From NCBI GenBank assembly GCA_021555075.1, contig JAKGBX010000001.1, positions 744,001-808,000 of the forward strand: a DNA stretch of 64,000 nucleotides, given 5' to 3'. Shown one piece after another: positions 44,648 through 55,107 of the stretch. How positions within the stretch are numbered: position 1 is the stretch's first letter; every line of letters starts with the position of its first letter. The translations under genes and the position numbers were made by a program. This DNA is from Rhodobacteraceae bacterium LMO-JJ12. Lineage in GTDB: Bacteria > Pseudomonadota > Alphaproteobacteria > Rhodobacterales > Rhodobacteraceae. A model generated the notes under the pieces. The model made no database searches and was not told the DNA's origin. It saw only the letters and a list, made by a program, of their open reading frames with translations.

Positions 44648-46519
44648 GTGGTTTTCAACTCGCTCAGGGTTTCATTGCTGTCCCTCGTCGTGGGCGTCTG
44701 TTTTGCGCTGCCCGTTTCCGCGCAATCGGTGGACAAGGTCAAATCCGATGTTCTGTCGGCGCTGTCGACTCCTCTTCCCATTACCATCATCGGCCCGCTG
44801 TTGACGCGCGATGTCGCGGTGACAGAGGTGGATGGCGGCTTTCGCGCGGTGCTTGACGATACCACGCTGATGGGGCTTTTCCCCTTTGGCGAGGTTTCGT
44901 TTCATCTCGCCCCCATTGATGACGAGACGTATCGCATCACCGATCTCAGCTTTGAGAACACGCTGGATTTTCCCGGGATTGGCAAGCTCAGCTTTACCGG
45001 CATGGAGCTTGACGGCGTCTGGTCGGCCAGAACGCGGACGTATTCTGCGTTGAATTGGGTCACGAACGGGTTGAATTTCCTGCCCGGTGAGGGCGGACAG
45101 GGCGAGTTGTCGATCGGGAGCCTGTCTTTTGATGTCTTGAAGGAGCCGGACGACAGCAATACCGAAAGCCGGTTTGAAATTTCAGCCAACAAGCTCGCCG
45201 TTTTGGGCATGGGGCCGCAAAATGTGGCGGTTGGTGAGGTCAGGGCGCTTTTGGCGGCGAACGGGGAAAGACCGGTCGATCTCTATTCGGTGATCCGCGA
45301 AGTTCTCATGCTCGGCGCGGTGCGCGACAAGGGCGCGCATCTGGAGACGCTGGGGCGCAGCCTGTTGGGGAACAACTACGAAACGGTGACGCTGGATCTA
45401 TCCGCCGCCGACCTGAACGCGGCCAACGCGCGCAACCCCGATGAGAGCTACTTCAAGGCAGATGCGCTGAACATTCAGGCGGCGCTGAGCGAGGTTGCGC
45501 CGCGCCATTGGGGCGGTGCCGAGGTGTCGCTGACGTTTGAAAATCTGGATCAGAAAGATTTCGTTCCCGACAGCACAGTGACGGTCGAAACCGCGCTACT
45601 CCGGCTGAGCGGTGGCGATCTTCCGGTGGCGGATATGATGGCAACGTTCATGCTTCTGGAAGAACTGCCGCGCGAGAGATCGGTTTTGGCGTCGGATCTT
45701 CTGAACGGGTTGGCCGGATTCGGCAAATTGGAATTCTCGACCGAAGGCAAATCCGTTTGGGTCGAGGCGTTTGAGGGGCGCATGCGCGGCGACGAATACG
45801 TGAAGGAGACGGCGTTTGAGACCGGCTTCAAGTCGTGGGGGCTAGAGGCCGGGTTGAGCGGGCTTGACCGCAATGAAGGCAAGCTGACTTTTGGCACCAG
45901 TTTTCAGGGCGGGCAGTTTGTTGCGGGCACGGCAATTCCTGACGATGCGTTGCCCCATATCAACGCGTGGTTTCCGATTGGGCTGACGCTGCAAGCCGGA
46001 GTGACGAACCTGAATGAGGAACTCCTGAAGACGCTGTTGACGGATGTGGAAATTCGGAGTTTGCGTGAACCGGTGGAAGTGCTGCTGCCGCTGGCCATCT
46101 TTGCCGCGGCGACGGTTCCTGACGTGGCCATAGGCGAAAATTCCTATGAAACCAATCTGTTCCGCGTTACCCAGAGCGGCAACTATCGGCTGTATCCAAC
46201 CGAGGTGTTCAATCTGTTGCCATATGAGGGGGAGTTGACTGCGCACATGACTGGGCTGCCTAACCTGCTGAATTACTTTGATGATACCATGAAGCTGCTG
46301 CGCCCGCGCTCGGAAGAGGCCATGGCGTTGAGTGCGCTCAAAGCCGGGTTGATCGTGCTGCGCAATCTTGGTGAGAAGGGCGAGGCGGAAACCCTTGAGT
46401 GGACCATGAAACGCCCGGATGTGACACGCAATGAGATTGTGCTGAACGGCGTTACGCTGCGTTATCCTGACGTGATGACTTACGTGCCAATGTTTTTCGC
46501 GATGGCCGGGGCGTTCTGA
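44648..46519 (+). CDS. Large exported protein of unknown function
   Basis: 623 aa from GTG 44648, chosen because AAGGAG lies 8 bp upstream. A Sec signal peptide ends near ALPVSAQS. The mature protein is long and beta-rich with many alternating hydrophobic strands (GKLSFTGMELDGVW, AEVSLTFENLD, GKLTFGTSFQGG). This recalls DUF2125/DUF945 or AsmA-like periplasmic proteins, but no known domain was recognised with confidence. No lipobox, membrane anchor or catalytic motif is evident. It stands alone, followed by a hairpin. Confidence 0.7.
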   Translation: MVFNSLRVSLLSLVVGVCFALPVSAQSVDKVKSDVLSALSTPLPITIIGPLLTRDVAVTEVDGGFRAVLDDTTLMGLFPFGEVSFHLAPIDDETYRITDLSFENTLDFPGIGKLSFTGMELDGVWSARTRTYSALNWVTNGLNFLPGEGGQGELSIGSLSFDVLKEPDDSNTESRFEISANKLAVLGMGPQNVAVGEVRALLAANGERPVDLYSVIREVLMLGAVRDKGAHLETLGRSLLGNNYETVTLDLSAADLNAANARNPDESYFKADALNIQAALSEVAPRHWGGAEVSLTFENLDQKDFVPDSTVTVETALLRLSGGDLPVADMMATFMLLEELPRERSVLASDLLNGLAGFGKLEFSTEGKSVWVEAFEGRMRGDEYVKETAFETGFKSWGLEAGLSGLDRNEGKLTFGTSFQGGQFVAGTAIPDDALPHINAWFPIGLTLQAGVTNLNEELLKTLLTDVEIRSLREPVEVLLPLAIFAAATVPDVAIGENSYETNLFRVTQSGNYRLYPTEVFNLLPYEGELTAHMTGLPNLLNYFDDTMKLLRPRSEEAMALSALKAGLIVLRNLGEKGEAETLEWTMKRPDVTRNEIVLNGVTLRYPDVMTYVPMFFAMAGAF

Positions 46520-46552
46520 GCGCCGCCCGGCGTGTAGGGTTACTGATCTTGT

Positions 46553-46588
46553 CACGCCCGCAAAAGCCGACACGGGCTTGCGGGCGTG
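46553..46588 (+). terminator. Hairpin after the large exported protein gene
   Basis: Stem CACGCCCGCAA with TTGCGGGCGTG (11 bp) and a 14-nt loop, 34 bp after the stop. Only two T residues follow, so termination is likely but not textbook. Confidence 0.6.
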
Positions 46589-46696
46589 TTGCACAAGGCG
46601 GGTGAATGCACTGCGGGTCTGTGGCGTGATGGCGAGCGATTGATCGCTAACAACGTCACGCTCAAACCTTGAAGCACGAGTTTTGGGCGGGGCATG

Positions 46697-46984
46697 TTAG
46701 CCTTGTGCACCTGCCTGCGGTTTCATCCGATCAAACCAATCCATATCGCGTATCGTGATGGCTCCCGAATAGATGATGCCCGCAATGATGCACCAGAGCA
46801 GAGCGGCCAGAACCGTGGAGAGCATCGCCTTTTTCTTCAGGTGATGCACCTCGGGCGATCCGGCCATTGTGCCGGGCACGATCTTGCCGACGTCCCCTTG
46901 GGTTTTCAACCGGAACGGGATGACCACCAGAAAGGTCAGGAACCACAGCACGATATAGAGCACGAAGGCCGAGGTGATGCTCAT
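46697..46984 (-). CDS. DUF1467 family membrane protein
   Basis: 95 aa with two membrane segments (SAFVLYIVLWFLTFLVVIPF at the start, STVLAALLWCIIAGIIYSG later) and the family motif LKTQGDVG between them. ATG at 46982-46984 overlaps the epimerase stop (TGATG). The pairing with methylmalonyl-CoA epimerase is common in alphaproteobacteria; the function is unknown. Confidence 0.88.
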   Translation of the reverse strand: MSITSAFVLYIVLWFLTFLVVIPFRLKTQGDVGKIVPGTMAGSPEVHHLKKKAMLSTVLAALLWCIIAGIIYSGAITIRDMDWFDRMKPQAGAQG

Positions 46985-47388
46985 CAGACTTGCTCCAGCT
47001 CCACCAGGCAACCGTTGAAATCCTTGGGGTGCAGGAACAACACAGGCTTGCCATGGGCGCCGATTTTCGGCTCGCCCGTGCCCAGCACCCGCGCGCCACT
47101 CGCTTTCAGATGGTCGCGCGCGGCGAGGATATCATCGACCTCGTAACAGACATGGTGGATGCCGCCCGAGGGGTTCTTGTCGAGAAAACCCTTGATCGGG
47201 CTGTTCTCGCCCAGCGGGTAAAGCAGCTCGATCTTGGTGTTGGGCAGTTCGATGAACACCACCGTTACGCCGTGATCCGGTTCGTCCTGGGGGGCACCGA
47301 CATTGGCGCCGAGGGCCGTGCGATATTGCGCGCAGGCCGCTTCGAGATCAGGAACGGCGATGGCAACGTGATTGAGGCGACCGATCAT
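46984..47388 (-). CDS. mce: Methylmalonyl-CoA epimerase
   Basis: 134-aa VOC-fold enzyme that interconverts (R)- and (S)-methylmalonyl-CoA in propionyl-CoA metabolism. MIGRLNHVAIAVPDLEAA holds the first metal His; GGIHHVCYEVDD and the Glu of GCLVELEQV complete the site. The 134-residue length equals typical bacterial Mce. An upstream in-frame start at 47463 is rejected. Confidence 0.95.
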   Translation of the reverse strand: MIGRLNHVAIAVPDLEAACAQYRTALGANVGAPQDEPDHGVTVVFIELPNTKIELLYPLGENSPIKGFLDKNPSGGIHHVCYEVDDILAARDHLKASGARVLGTGEPKIGAHGKPVLFLHPKDFNGCLVELEQV

Positions 47389-47563
47389 GGCTGGGCTCTC
47401 CTTGTAATGGCTTTTCTGGCTCTGTCTTGGCGTCCTTATGGGCGCGCGGCGCTGGCTCTGCAAGATATGCCGTATTTGCTGCGTTTCGTTAACCCCGCAT
47501 TAGGCATGGCTGCGTCATTCTGAGTCGCGACTGTAGATGCGAGACCAGAAAAGGATGATCGCC

Positions 47564-48280
47564 ATGGATGAATTCGACACGCTTTCCACCTATCGCTCGC
47601 CGACGGCGGCGCGCCCGCTTCTGGGGCTTACCGTGCTGGTGGTTGAAGACAGCCGCTATGCCTGCGAGGCGATTCGCTTGATGTGCCAGCGGTCGGGCGC
47701 GCGGATCCGGCGGGCCGATTGCCTGATGTCGGCGCGCCGCCATCTTCAGGTTTATCGCCCGTCGGTGCTGATCGTTGATCTGGGGCTGCCGGATGGGTCG
47801 GGGGACGAGCTGATTTCCGAGATGGACCGTGCGTCTCCCAGGGTTGGCGTGATTCTCGGGATGAGCGGCGATGATGGCGCCGAAGATCTGGCGATCGGAG
47901 CGGGGGCTGACGGGTTTCTCGCCAAGCCGCTGGCCAATCTGGCGGTGTTTCAGGAAACCATCCTTGCCCAGCTTCCTGCCGATCGCCAACCGATCGGGCC
48001 GCGTGTTGTGCCAAGTGGCATACTCTGCCCCGATCCTGTGGCCTATCGCGATGATCTGACGCATGTCGCGGATATTCTCGCCGAAGAGTATGACGGCGCG
48101 AAGCTGGATTATCTGGCGCAATTTGTGGGTGGGGTGGCCCGCAGCGCCGCGGATGAGCAGCTTGAACATGCCGCCCAGTCGTTGGCCGCGACCCGTTCGG
48201 AAAGCCGCCCCTCGCGTTCAGCGCTGGCGCGTCTGGCGGGCCTCGTTCAAGAGCGGCTGGCCGAGCGGGTGGCGATCTGA
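47564..48280 (+). CDS. Receiver-domain (response regulator) protein without a DNA-binding domain
   Basis: 238 aa. CheY-like receiver at about residues 22-140: acidic pair Glu28-Asp29 (VLVVEDS), phospho-acceptor Asp72 (LIVDLGLPDG), Ser101 in MSGDDG and Lys121 (FLAKPL). The C-terminal ~90 residues are helical, without a helix-turn-helix or an enzyme domain recognised (FVGGVARSAADEQLEHAAQS). No histidine kinase is adjacent. It could be a phosphorelay intermediate or protein-protein regulator. Starts at 47555 or 47564 are both plausible. Confidence 0.85.
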   Translation: MDEFDTLSTYRSPTAARPLLGLTVLVVEDSRYACEAIRLMCQRSGARIRRADCLMSARRHLQVYRPSVLIVDLGLPDGSGDELISEMDRASPRVGVILGMSGDDGAEDLAIGAGADGFLAKPLANLAVFQETILAQLPADRQPIGPRVVPSGILCPDPVAYRDDLTHVADILAEEYDGAKLDYLAQFVGGVARSAADEQLEHAAQSLAATRSESRPSRSALARLAGLVQERLAERVAI

Positions 48281-48349
48281 GCGGCTGTCGGCTCTCGGGA
48301 ACCCAAAGGCGGGTTGGGCGTTGTTTCATCGCCAAGATGGAGAAAACGC

Positions 48350-48826
48350 ATGACTGACATCTATGAAATGATCAAATCCGACCATGACCGGCACCGCGAA
48401 TTGCTGGAGCTTATCTCGGATACTTCGGGGGCATCGGACGCGCGCAAGGCGGCATGGGACGAGTTCTACCATGATGTGAAGGCCCACGCGGCGGCTGAAG
48501 AAGAGACGTTTTATTCCAAGCTGATCAGCAAGACTTGGGGGCAGGATACGGCGCGCCATTCGGTGCATGAACATCAGCAGCTTGATGATCTGATGGAAGA
48601 TCTGAATCAGAGCGATATGGCGACGGGGGGATGGCTGACCAAGTTCAAAACGCTGCGCCATGACTATGAGCATCATATTGACGAGGAAGAGGACGAGGTC
48701 TTCGCCCGTGCGCGCGAGGTGATCCCTGATGGTGAAATCGAAGGCTATGGAAAAGCCTTCAAAACCCGCAAGGAGAATGAGGCGCTGTTGATCGAGAAAA
48801 AGCGCGAAGACAGTCTGGAAGACTAG
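48350..48826 (+). CDS. Hemerythrin HHE cation-binding domain protein
   Basis: 158-aa four-helix bundle with hemerythrin-type iron ligands: His in IKSDHDRHREL, HAAAEEETFY, SVHEHQQ and YEHHIDEEEDEV. Such proteins sense or store oxygen, NO or iron. Located 69 bp after the receiver protein in the same direction. The in-frame start at 48314 is less likely than ATG 48350. Confidence 0.92.
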   Translation: MTDIYEMIKSDHDRHRELLELISDTSGASDARKAAWDEFYHDVKAHAAAEEETFYSKLISKTWGQDTARHSVHEHQQLDDLMEDLNQSDMATGGWLTKFKTLRHDYEHHIDEEEDEVFARAREVIPDGEIEGYGKAFKTRKENEALLIEKKREDSLED

Positions 48827-48861
48827 CGGCGACAGTTTCGTTTTCGTTGAGCAGAGTAATC

Positions 48862-48898
48862 TTTGGCGGCACCCCGACATCTACGGGGTGCCGCCAAA
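48862..48898. terminator. Strong 14-bp hairpin between convergent genes
   Basis: TTTGGCGGCACCCC (48862-48875) and GGGGTGCCGCCAAA (48885-48898) form a perfect 14-bp stem with a 9-nt loop between the hemerythrin gene and convergent aspS. There is no clear U-tract on either side; position and symmetry suggest a bidirectional terminator or mRNA 3'-end stabiliser. Confidence 0.7.
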
Positions 48899-48920
48899 TG
48901 GCCACTGAAGGTTTGCCGCC

Positions 48921-50771
48921 TCAGTCTTCTTGGACGGTGCGCAAATGCAGCTCCATCAGCTGTTCCGGGCTGACCTCGGAGGGGGCATTCATCATCAGAT
49001 CCTGCGCCTGTTGGTTCATCGGGAACATGATGACTTCGCGGATCGAGGTTTCATCCGCCAGAAGCATCACCATCCGGTCGATGCCCGCCGCACAGCCGCC
49101 GTGTGGCGGGGCGCCGTATTGGAAGGCGTTAACCATGCCGCCAAAGCGTTTTTCGACTTCTTCCTTGCCGTATCCAGCAATTTCAAAGGCCTTGAACATG
49201 ATCTCGGGCTTGTGGTTGCGGATTGCGCCAGACACCAGCTCGTAACCATTGCAAGCAAGGTCATATTGATAGCCCAAAACGTCGAGCGGGTCGCCGTTGA
49301 GCGCGTCCATGCCGCCTTGGGGCATTGAGAAGGGGTTGTGCTCAAAGTCGATCTTGCCGGTTTCTTCGTCGCGCTCGTAAATCGGGAAATCGACGATCCA
49401 TGCAAAGGCAAAGCGGTCTTTGTCGGTCAGGCCGAGTTCGTCGCCGATGACGGTGCGTGCTTTGCCCGCAACCGTCTCGAATGCCTTGGGTTTGCCGCCA
49501 AGGAAGAAGGCTGCATCGCCGACGCCAAGGCCGAGTTGTTGGCGGATCGCTTCTGTGCGTTCGGGGCCGATGTTCTTGGCCAGCGGTCCGGCGGCTTCCA
49601 TGCCGCCTTCGACTTCACCAGCCTTGAGCTTGGCTTGGGCTTCCTTGACGGGAATGCCCAGTTCTTGAGCCACGGAATCGGCGGTTTTCTCGCGCCAGAA
49701 GATATAGCCCATGCCGGGCAGACCCTCTTTTTGCGCAAACGCGTTCATCCGGTCGCAGAATTTACGCGACCCACCGGTGGGCGCGGGAATGGCGCGGATT
49801 TCGGTGCCTTCCTGCTCAAGCAATTTGGCGAAGATGGCAAAGCCAGAGCCACGGAAATGCTCGGAGCAATCTTGCATCTTGATCGGGTTGCGCAGGTCGG
49901 GCTTGTCGGTGCCATACCATTTGGCGGCGTCACGATAGGAGATCTGCGGCCATTCGGTATCGACTTTGCGCCCGCCGCCGAACTCTTCAAAGACACCCTG
50001 CATCACCGGCTGGATGGTGTCGAACACGTCTTGTTGGGTGACAAAGCTCATCTCGAGGTCGAGTTGGTAAAAGTCGGTCGGTGAGCGGTCGGCGCGGGGG
50101 TCTTCGTCGCGAAAACACGGTGCGATCTGGAAATATTTGTCAAAGCCCGAGACCATGATCAGCTGTTTGAACTGCTGGGGCGCTTGCGGCAGTGCATAGA
50201 ATTTGCCCGGATGCAGGCGTGAGGGCACAAGGAAATCGCGCGCCCCTTCGGGGGAGGAGGCGGTGATGATTGGGGTTTGATATTCGCGGAAATCCTGATC
50301 CCACATGCGTTTGCGGATTGAGGCAACCATATCAGAGCGCAGCTTCATGTGGCTTTGCATCTTTTCGCGGCGCAGATCGAGATAGCGATAGCGCAGGCGG
50401 GTTTCTTCCGGGTATTCCTGTTCGCCAAATACCATCAGGGGCAGTTCACCCGCAGCGCCCAGAACCTCAATATCGCGGATGTAAACTTCGATTTCGCCGG
50501 TGGGAATCTTGGGGTTGATCAGATCGGCGCCACGCGCTTTGACTTCGCCATCAATCCTGACGCACCATTCCGAGCGGAGTTTTTCAACCTCGCCAAACAC
50601 CGGGCTATCGGGATCGCAAAGCACCTGTGTCATGCCGTAGTGATCGCGCAGGTCGATGAACAGTACGCCGCCATGATCGCGCACCCGATGGACCCAGCCC
50701 GAGAGGCGGACGGTTTCACCGACGTTGGATTTGTTCAGCTCGGCGCATGAGTGGCTGCGATAGGCGTGCAT
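48921..50771 (-). CDS. aspS: Aspartyl-tRNA synthetase
   Basis: 616-aa class II synthetase. N-terminal OB-fold anticodon domain ([20 protein letters not shown]), class II motif 2 [10 protein letters not shown], the bacterial GAD insertion domain in the middle, and motif 3 GIDRMVMLL near the C-terminus. The length is usual for the bacterial type. ATG 50771 ([12 protein letters not shown]) matches the family start; an extension to 50837 is open but untypical. Divergent from carB. Confidence 0.97.
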   Translation of the reverse strand: MHAYRSHSCAELNKSNVGETVRLSGWVHRVRDHGGVLFIDLRDHYGMTQVLCDPDSPVFGEVEKLRSEWCVRIDGEVKARGADLINPKIPTGEIEVYIRDIEVLGAAGELPLMVFGEQEYPEETRLRYRYLDLRREKMQSHMKLRSDMVASIRKRMWDQDFREYQTPIITASSPEGARDFLVPSRLHPGKFYALPQAPQQFKQLIMVSGFDKYFQIAPCFRDEDPRADRSPTDFYQLDLEMSFVTQQDVFDTIQPVMQGVFEEFGGGRKVDTEWPQISYRDAAKWYGTDKPDLRNPIKMQDCSEHFRGSGFAIFAKLLEQEGTEIRAIPAPTGGSRKFCDRMNAFAQKEGLPGMGYIFWREKTADSVAQELGIPVKEAQAKLKAGEVEGGMEAAGPLAKNIGPERTEAIRQQLGLGVGDAAFFLGGKPKAFETVAGKARTVIGDELGLTDKDRFAFAWIVDFPIYERDEETGKIDFEHNPFSMPQGGMDALNGDPLDVLGYQYDLACNGYELVSGAIRNHKPEIMFKAFEIAGYGKEEVEKRFGGMVNAFQYGAPPHGGCAAGIDRMVMLLADETSIREVIMFPMNQQAQDLMMNAPSEVSPEQLMELHLRTVQED

Positions 50772-50929
50772 TTGAGGCCCTTTCAGGGGTGATTGGGTTG
50801 GTCGCGCTGATACACCTTGCCAAGCGTCGGAAGTCAAGGAAAAGGCGTGATTGCGGGCGCGGTGTTGTGTTTAGCGTGCTACTGTGCGGCTTGCCGGGGT
50901 GGGATTGAACCGGGCGGCCAACTCGGCCC

Positions 50930-50957
50930 TTGTGCTTGGGGGTGCGGCGATTATAAC
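50930..50957 (+). promoter_or_regulatory. Possible sigma-70-type promoter of carB
   Basis: TTGTGC and TATAAC boxes spaced 16 bp apart lie 38 bp upstream of the carB start. A plausible housekeeping promoter, read by eye only. Confidence 0.35.
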
Positions 50958-50995
50958 CCACGACGATTTGCGAGACTTGGCCCGAGGGATGCATC

Positions 50996-53900
50996 ATGCC
51001 TAAAAGAACCGATATTAAATCCATCATGATTATCGGCGCGGGGCCAATCGTCATCGGGCAAGCCTGTGAGTTTGACTATTCCGGCGCACAGGCCTGCAAG
51101 GCGCTACGCGAGGAAGGGTATCGCGTTATTTTGGTCAACTCGAACCCGGCGACGATCATGACCGATCCGGGGCTGGCCGATGCCACTTATATTGAGCCGA
51201 TCACGCCCGAAGTTGTCGCCATGATCATCGAGAAAGAGCGCCCTGATGCGCTTCTGCCGACGATGGGCGGGCAGACAGGATTGAACACTTCGCTGGCGCT
51301 GGCCGATATGGGGGTGTTGGAAAAATTCGGCGTTGAGCTGATCGGGGCGAACCGGCAAGCTATTGAAATGGCCGAAGATCGCAAGCTTTTCCGCGAGGCG
51401 ATGGATCGGCTTGGCATTGAGAACCCCAAGGCCACGATCGTGACCGCGCCCAAGGGCGAGAACGGCAAGAAAGACCTTTCTGCCGGTGTTGCCATCGCCA
51501 TGGAGGCGCTTGAGGAAATCGGCCTTCCGGCGATTATTCGCCCGGCCTTTACGCTGGGCGGGACCGGTGGCGGCGTGGCCTATAACCGCGACGATTACAT
51601 TCATTTCTGCCGCTCGGGCATGGATGCCTCGCCGATGGGGCAGATCCTGATTGATGAGTCTCTGCTGGGCTGGAAAGAGTTCGAGATGGAGGTTGTGCGC
51701 GACAAGGCGGACAATGCGATCATCGTTTGTGCCATCGAAAACGTTGACCCGATGGGGGTGCATACCGGCGATTCGATCACCGTTGCGCCCGCGCTAACGC
51801 TGACGGACAAGGAATATCAGATCATGCGCAACGGCTCGATTGCTGTTCTGCGCGAGATCGGAGTGGAAACCGGCGGGTCGAACGTGCAGTGGGCGATCAG
51901 CCCCGAAACCGGCCGCATGGTGGTGATCGAGATGAACCCGCGGGTGAGCCGGTCGTCGGCTCTGGCGTCAAAAGCCACCGGGTTTCCGATTGCCAAGATC
52001 GCGGCCAAGCTGGCTGTAGGCTATACGCTGGACGAGTTGGACAACGATATCACCAAGGTGACGCCGGCCAGTTTCGAGCCGACGATAGACTATGTTGTTA
52101 CCAAGATCCCCAAATTCGCGTTTGAGAAATTCCCCGGCTCTGAGCCGTATCTGACCACCGCGATGAAATCGGTGGGCGAGGCGATGGCGATTGGGCGCAC
52201 GATCCATGAATCGCTGCAAAAGGCGCTGGCGAGCATGGAATCGGGGCTGACCGGGTTTGATGAAGTGGTGATCGAGGGCGCGCCGGACAAGGCGGCTGTG
52301 ATCAAGGCGCTTTCGCAGCAGACACCCGACCGGATGCGCACCATCGCCCAGGCAATGCGCCACGGTTTGTCGGACGATGAAATCCATGGCGTGACGATGT
52401 ACGACCCGTGGTTTCTGGCCCGGATCCGCGAGATCGTCGAGGCCGAGGAAGTGGTGCGCGTGAATGGCTTGCCCAGCGACGCCGATGGGCTGCGCCAGCT
52501 CAAGATGCTGGGTTTCAGCGATGCGCGGCTGGCCAAGCTGACCGGTTTCAAGGAACAGGACGTGCGCAAGAAGCGCGTCGTTCTCGGGGTTACGGCGGTG
52601 TTCAAGCGGATTGACACCTGTGCGGCGGAATTCGAGGCGCAAACGCCTTATATGTATTCCACCTATGAAGCGCCCGCGATGGGGGATGTGGAATGCGAGG
52701 CGCGGCCGAGCGAGCGCAAAAAGGTGGTCATTCTGGGCGGTGGACCAAACCGGATCGGGCAAGGGATCGAGTTTGACTATTGCTGCTGTCATGCGTGCTA
52801 TGCGCTGACCGACGCGGGTTACGAGACGATCATGATCAACTGTAACCCTGAGACGGTTTCAACCGATTATGACACTTCCGACCGGCTCTATTTCGAGCCG
52901 TTGACGTTTGAGCATGTGATGGAGATCCTGCGGGTCGAGCAGGAGAATGGCACGCTGCATGGTGTCATCGTGCAATTTGGCGGGCAAACGCCGCTGAAGC
53001 TTGCCGATGCGCTTGAGGCCGAAGGTATCCCGATTTTGGGCACCTCGCCGGATGCGATTGATCTGGCGGAAGATCGTGAGCGTTTTCAGGCGCTTGTCAA
53101 CCAATTGGGTCTCAAGCAGCCGAAGAACGGCATTGCTTCGACCGATGCGCAGGCGCTGGCGATTGCCGAAGAGATCGGTTTCCCGCTGGTCATCCGGCCT
53201 TCGTATGTTCTGGGCGGGCGGGCGATGGAGATCGTGCGCGATATGGACCATTTGCGGCGTTACATTTCCGAAGCCGTGGTGGTGTCGGGTGATAGCCCCG
53301 TGTTGCTCGATAGCTATCTTTCTGGCGCGGTCGAGCTTGATGTCGATGCGCTTTGCGATGGCAAGAGCGTGCATGTTGCGGGGATCATGCAGCATATCGA
53401 AGAGGCCGGTGTGCATTCGGGCGACAGTGCGTGTTCGCTGCCGCCTTACAACCTGTCGCAAGACATTATCGAGCAGATCAAGGTGCAGACCAACGCGCTT
53501 GCGCTTGCGCTCAATGTCGTCGGGCTGATGAATGTGCAATTCGCAATCAAGGCCAACGAGCAGGGCGAGAGCGAGATTTTCCTCATCGAGGTCAACCCGC
53601 GTGCGTCGCGCACCGTGCCGTTTGTGGCCAAGGCGACCGATAGCGCGATTGCGTCGATCGCGGCGCGGCTGATGGCGGGCGAACCGATGGAGAATTTCCC
53701 GCTGCGCCCCGGCTATCCGGCAGATTCAACGCCGGGCACGTTGCCCACGGCCGACCCGATGACGCTGGCCGATCCGCAGATGCCCTGGTTTTCGGTCAAG
53801 GAGGCGGTGTTGCCGTTTGCGCGCTTCCCCGGTGTGGATACGATTCTGGGGCCTGAAATGCGCTCAACCGGTGAGGTCATGGGCTGGGACCGCTCGTTTG

Positions 53901-54340
53901 CTCTGGCGTTTTTGAAGGCGCAGATGGGGGCGGGAATTGAGCTTCCGACCGGCGGCAAGGTGTTCTTTTCGATCAAGGATGATGACAAGACCGGCTTGAT
54001 TGTCGAGACGGCTGAAATGCTTGTGGAACAGGGCTTTACCATTCTTGCCACCGGCGGCACTGCGGCGTTTCTCAAGGAACATGGGATTGCTTGCGAGTTG
54101 GTCAAGAAGGTCTATGAAGGGCGCCCGAATATTGTCGATCAGCTGAAGGATGGCGAGATTGCATTGGTGATGAACACCACCGAGGGCGCGGCGGCGGTTG
54201 CCGATAGCCGTGAGATCCGCTCGGTCGCGCTTTATGACAAGATCCCCTATTACACCACCGCAGCGGGCAGCCATGCCGCCGCGCAAGCGATCAAGGCGCG
54301 CGCCGAAGGGGCGTTTGGGGTGATTTCGCTTCAGGGCTGA
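50996..54340 (+). CDS. carB: Carbamoyl-phosphate synthase large subunit
   Basis: 1114-aa enzyme that makes carbamoyl phosphate for pyrimidine and arginine synthesis. Two homologous ATP-grasp halves, each opened by a GPI/GPN-type motif ([19 protein letters not shown] and [19 protein letters not shown]), and a C-terminal MGS-like allosteric domain ([18 protein letters not shown]). Length is slightly above E. coli CarB. carA is not in the window. A strong terminator follows. Confidence 0.98.
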   Translation: MPKRTDIKSIMIIGAGPIVIGQACEFDYSGAQACKALREEGYRVILVNSNPATIMTDPGLADATYIEPITPEVVAMIIEKERPDALLPTMGGQTGLNTSLALADMGVLEKFGVELIGANRQAIEMAEDRKLFREAMDRLGIENPKATIVTAPKGENGKKDLSAGVAIAMEALEEIGLPAIIRPAFTLGGTGGGVAYNRDDYIHFCRSGMDASPMGQILIDESLLGWKEFEMEVVRDKADNAIIVCAIENVDPMGVHTGDSITVAPALTLTDKEYQIMRNGSIAVLREIGVETGGSNVQWAISPETGRMVVIEMNPRVSRSSALASKATGFPIAKIAAKLAVGYTLDELDNDITKVTPASFEPTIDYVVTKIPKFAFEKFPGSEPYLTTAMKSVGEAMAIGRTIHESLQKALASMESGLTGFDEVVIEGAPDKAAVIKALSQQTPDRMRTIAQAMRHGLSDDEIHGVTMYDPWFLARIREIVEAEEVVRVNGLPSDADGLRQLKMLGFSDARLAKLTGFKEQDVRKKRVVLGVTAVFKRIDTCAAEFEAQTPYMYSTYEAPAMGDVECEARPSERKKVVILGGGPNRIGQGIEFDYCCCHACYALTDAGYETIMINCNPETVSTDYDTSDRLYFEPLTFEHVMEILRVEQENGTLHGVIVQFGGQTPLKLADALEAEGIPILGTSPDAIDLAEDRERFQALVNQLGLKQPKNGIASTDAQALAIAEEIGFPLVIRPSYVLGGRAMEIVRDMDHLRRYISEAVVVSGDSPVLLDSYLSGAVELDVDALCDGKSVHVAGIMQHIEEAGVHSGDSACSLPPYNLSQDIIEQIKVQTNALALALNVVGLMNVQFAIKANEQGESEIFLIEVNPRASRTVPFVAKATDSAIASIAARLMAGEPMENFPLRPGYPADSTPGTLPTADPMTLADPQMPWFSVKEAVLPFARFPGVDTILGPEMRSTGEVMGWDRSFALAFLKAQMGAGIELPTGGKVFFSIKDDDKTGLIVETAEMLVEQGFTILATGGTAAFLKEHGIACELVKKVYEGRPNIVDQLKDGEIALVMNTTEGAAAVADSREIRSVALYDKIPYYTTAAGSHAAAQAIKARAEGAFGVISLQG

Positions 54341-54356
54341 GGTGGTCGGATTTCAG

Positions 54357-54399
54357 GGCCGGGCGGGAAGGGTTTGCGCCCTGCCGCCCGGCCTTTTTT
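54357..54399 (+). terminator. Rho-independent terminator of carB
   Basis: Stem GGCCGGGCGG (54357-54366) with CCGCCCGGCC (54384-54393) followed by six T residues. It lies 16 bp after the carB stop, before the convergent CysZ-like gene. Confidence 0.92.
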
Positions 54400-54405
54400 G
54401 TGGCG

Positions 54406-55107
54406 TTAACGTTCTTTCAACCCATGGAAGATATGGGTGAAGGTGGCGGCGCCGAGGATCGGGATCACCAGGTTGAGCACGGGCACCACCAACGGCAGCG
54501 CCATCAGGATACCTGCGGCCCAGATCGTCAGGGCGTGGCGCTTGCGCAGCGCCTTGGCACCTTCGCGCCCGATCCGGCGCGTGGCGGCAAGTTGGAAGTA
54601 TTCGCGCCCCAGCAGATAGCCGTTGAGACCGAAGAAGATGAAGGGTGCCGATGGGGGGAAGAACACATAGATCACGAAGGCCAATGTGTTGGCTCCGATG
54701 ATTACGCCGAGAAAATTGAGCGTGTCGCGAAAGGCGTCAAAGAACGGCACGCCGGGCGTGGGTGGCAGTGCCGGGTAATGGCGCGCTTCGACCGCGTCGG
54801 CGACTTCATCGAGAAACATCGAGGTGATGGCCGAGGCGACCGGGATCATCAGGAAGAAGCTGAGCACCAGCATGAAGATCAGCGACGACCATGACAGAAG
54901 GTCGCCGATGCTGACCACGCGGCCCAGCACTTCGAAATAGGCGTCGGGGCCGATGAACGTGTCGAGAACCCAGAGCAGAACGGCATAGGCGGCGACCAGA
55001 AGCGCGATAGTGAGCAGAAGGCCAAGCCAGATCACGCGCCGGAAACGCGGATCGCCGATTTGCCCGAGCGCCTTGAAAAACGACGTGAGGATCAGGCTGA
55101 AAGCCAT
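54406..55107 (-). CDS. EI24/CysZ-like (DUF540) membrane protein
   Basis: 233-aa inner-membrane protein with four main hydrophobic regions and the family segments SLIFMLVLSFFLMIPVASAI and FNxxLGREY-type NGYLLGREYFQLAATRR. CysZ members transport sulfate; other EI24 proteins have unclear roles, and no cysteine genes are near, so sulfate transport is not asserted. Overlaps the nitroreductase gene by 16 bp. Confidence 0.85.
   Translation of the reverse strand: MAFSLILTSFFKALGQIGDPRFRRVIWLGLLLTIALLVAAYAVLLWVLDTFIGPDAYFEVLGRVVSIGDLLSWSSLIFMLVLSFFLMIPVASAITSMFLDEVADAVEARHYPALPPTPGVPFFDAFRDTLNFLGVIIGANTLAFVIYVFFPPSAPFIFFGLNGYLLGREYFQLAATRRIGREGAKALRKRHALTIWAAGILMALPLVVPVLNLVIPILGAATFTHIFHGLKER

Noticed and set aside
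47489-48335. Two minus-strand frames of 226 and 235 aa
   Set aside because: Antisense to the receiver-domain gene; Arg/Pro-rich shadows.
51968-52792. 274-aa minus-strand frame inside carB
   Set aside because: carB is certain on the other strand; the frame is a codon-bias shadow.
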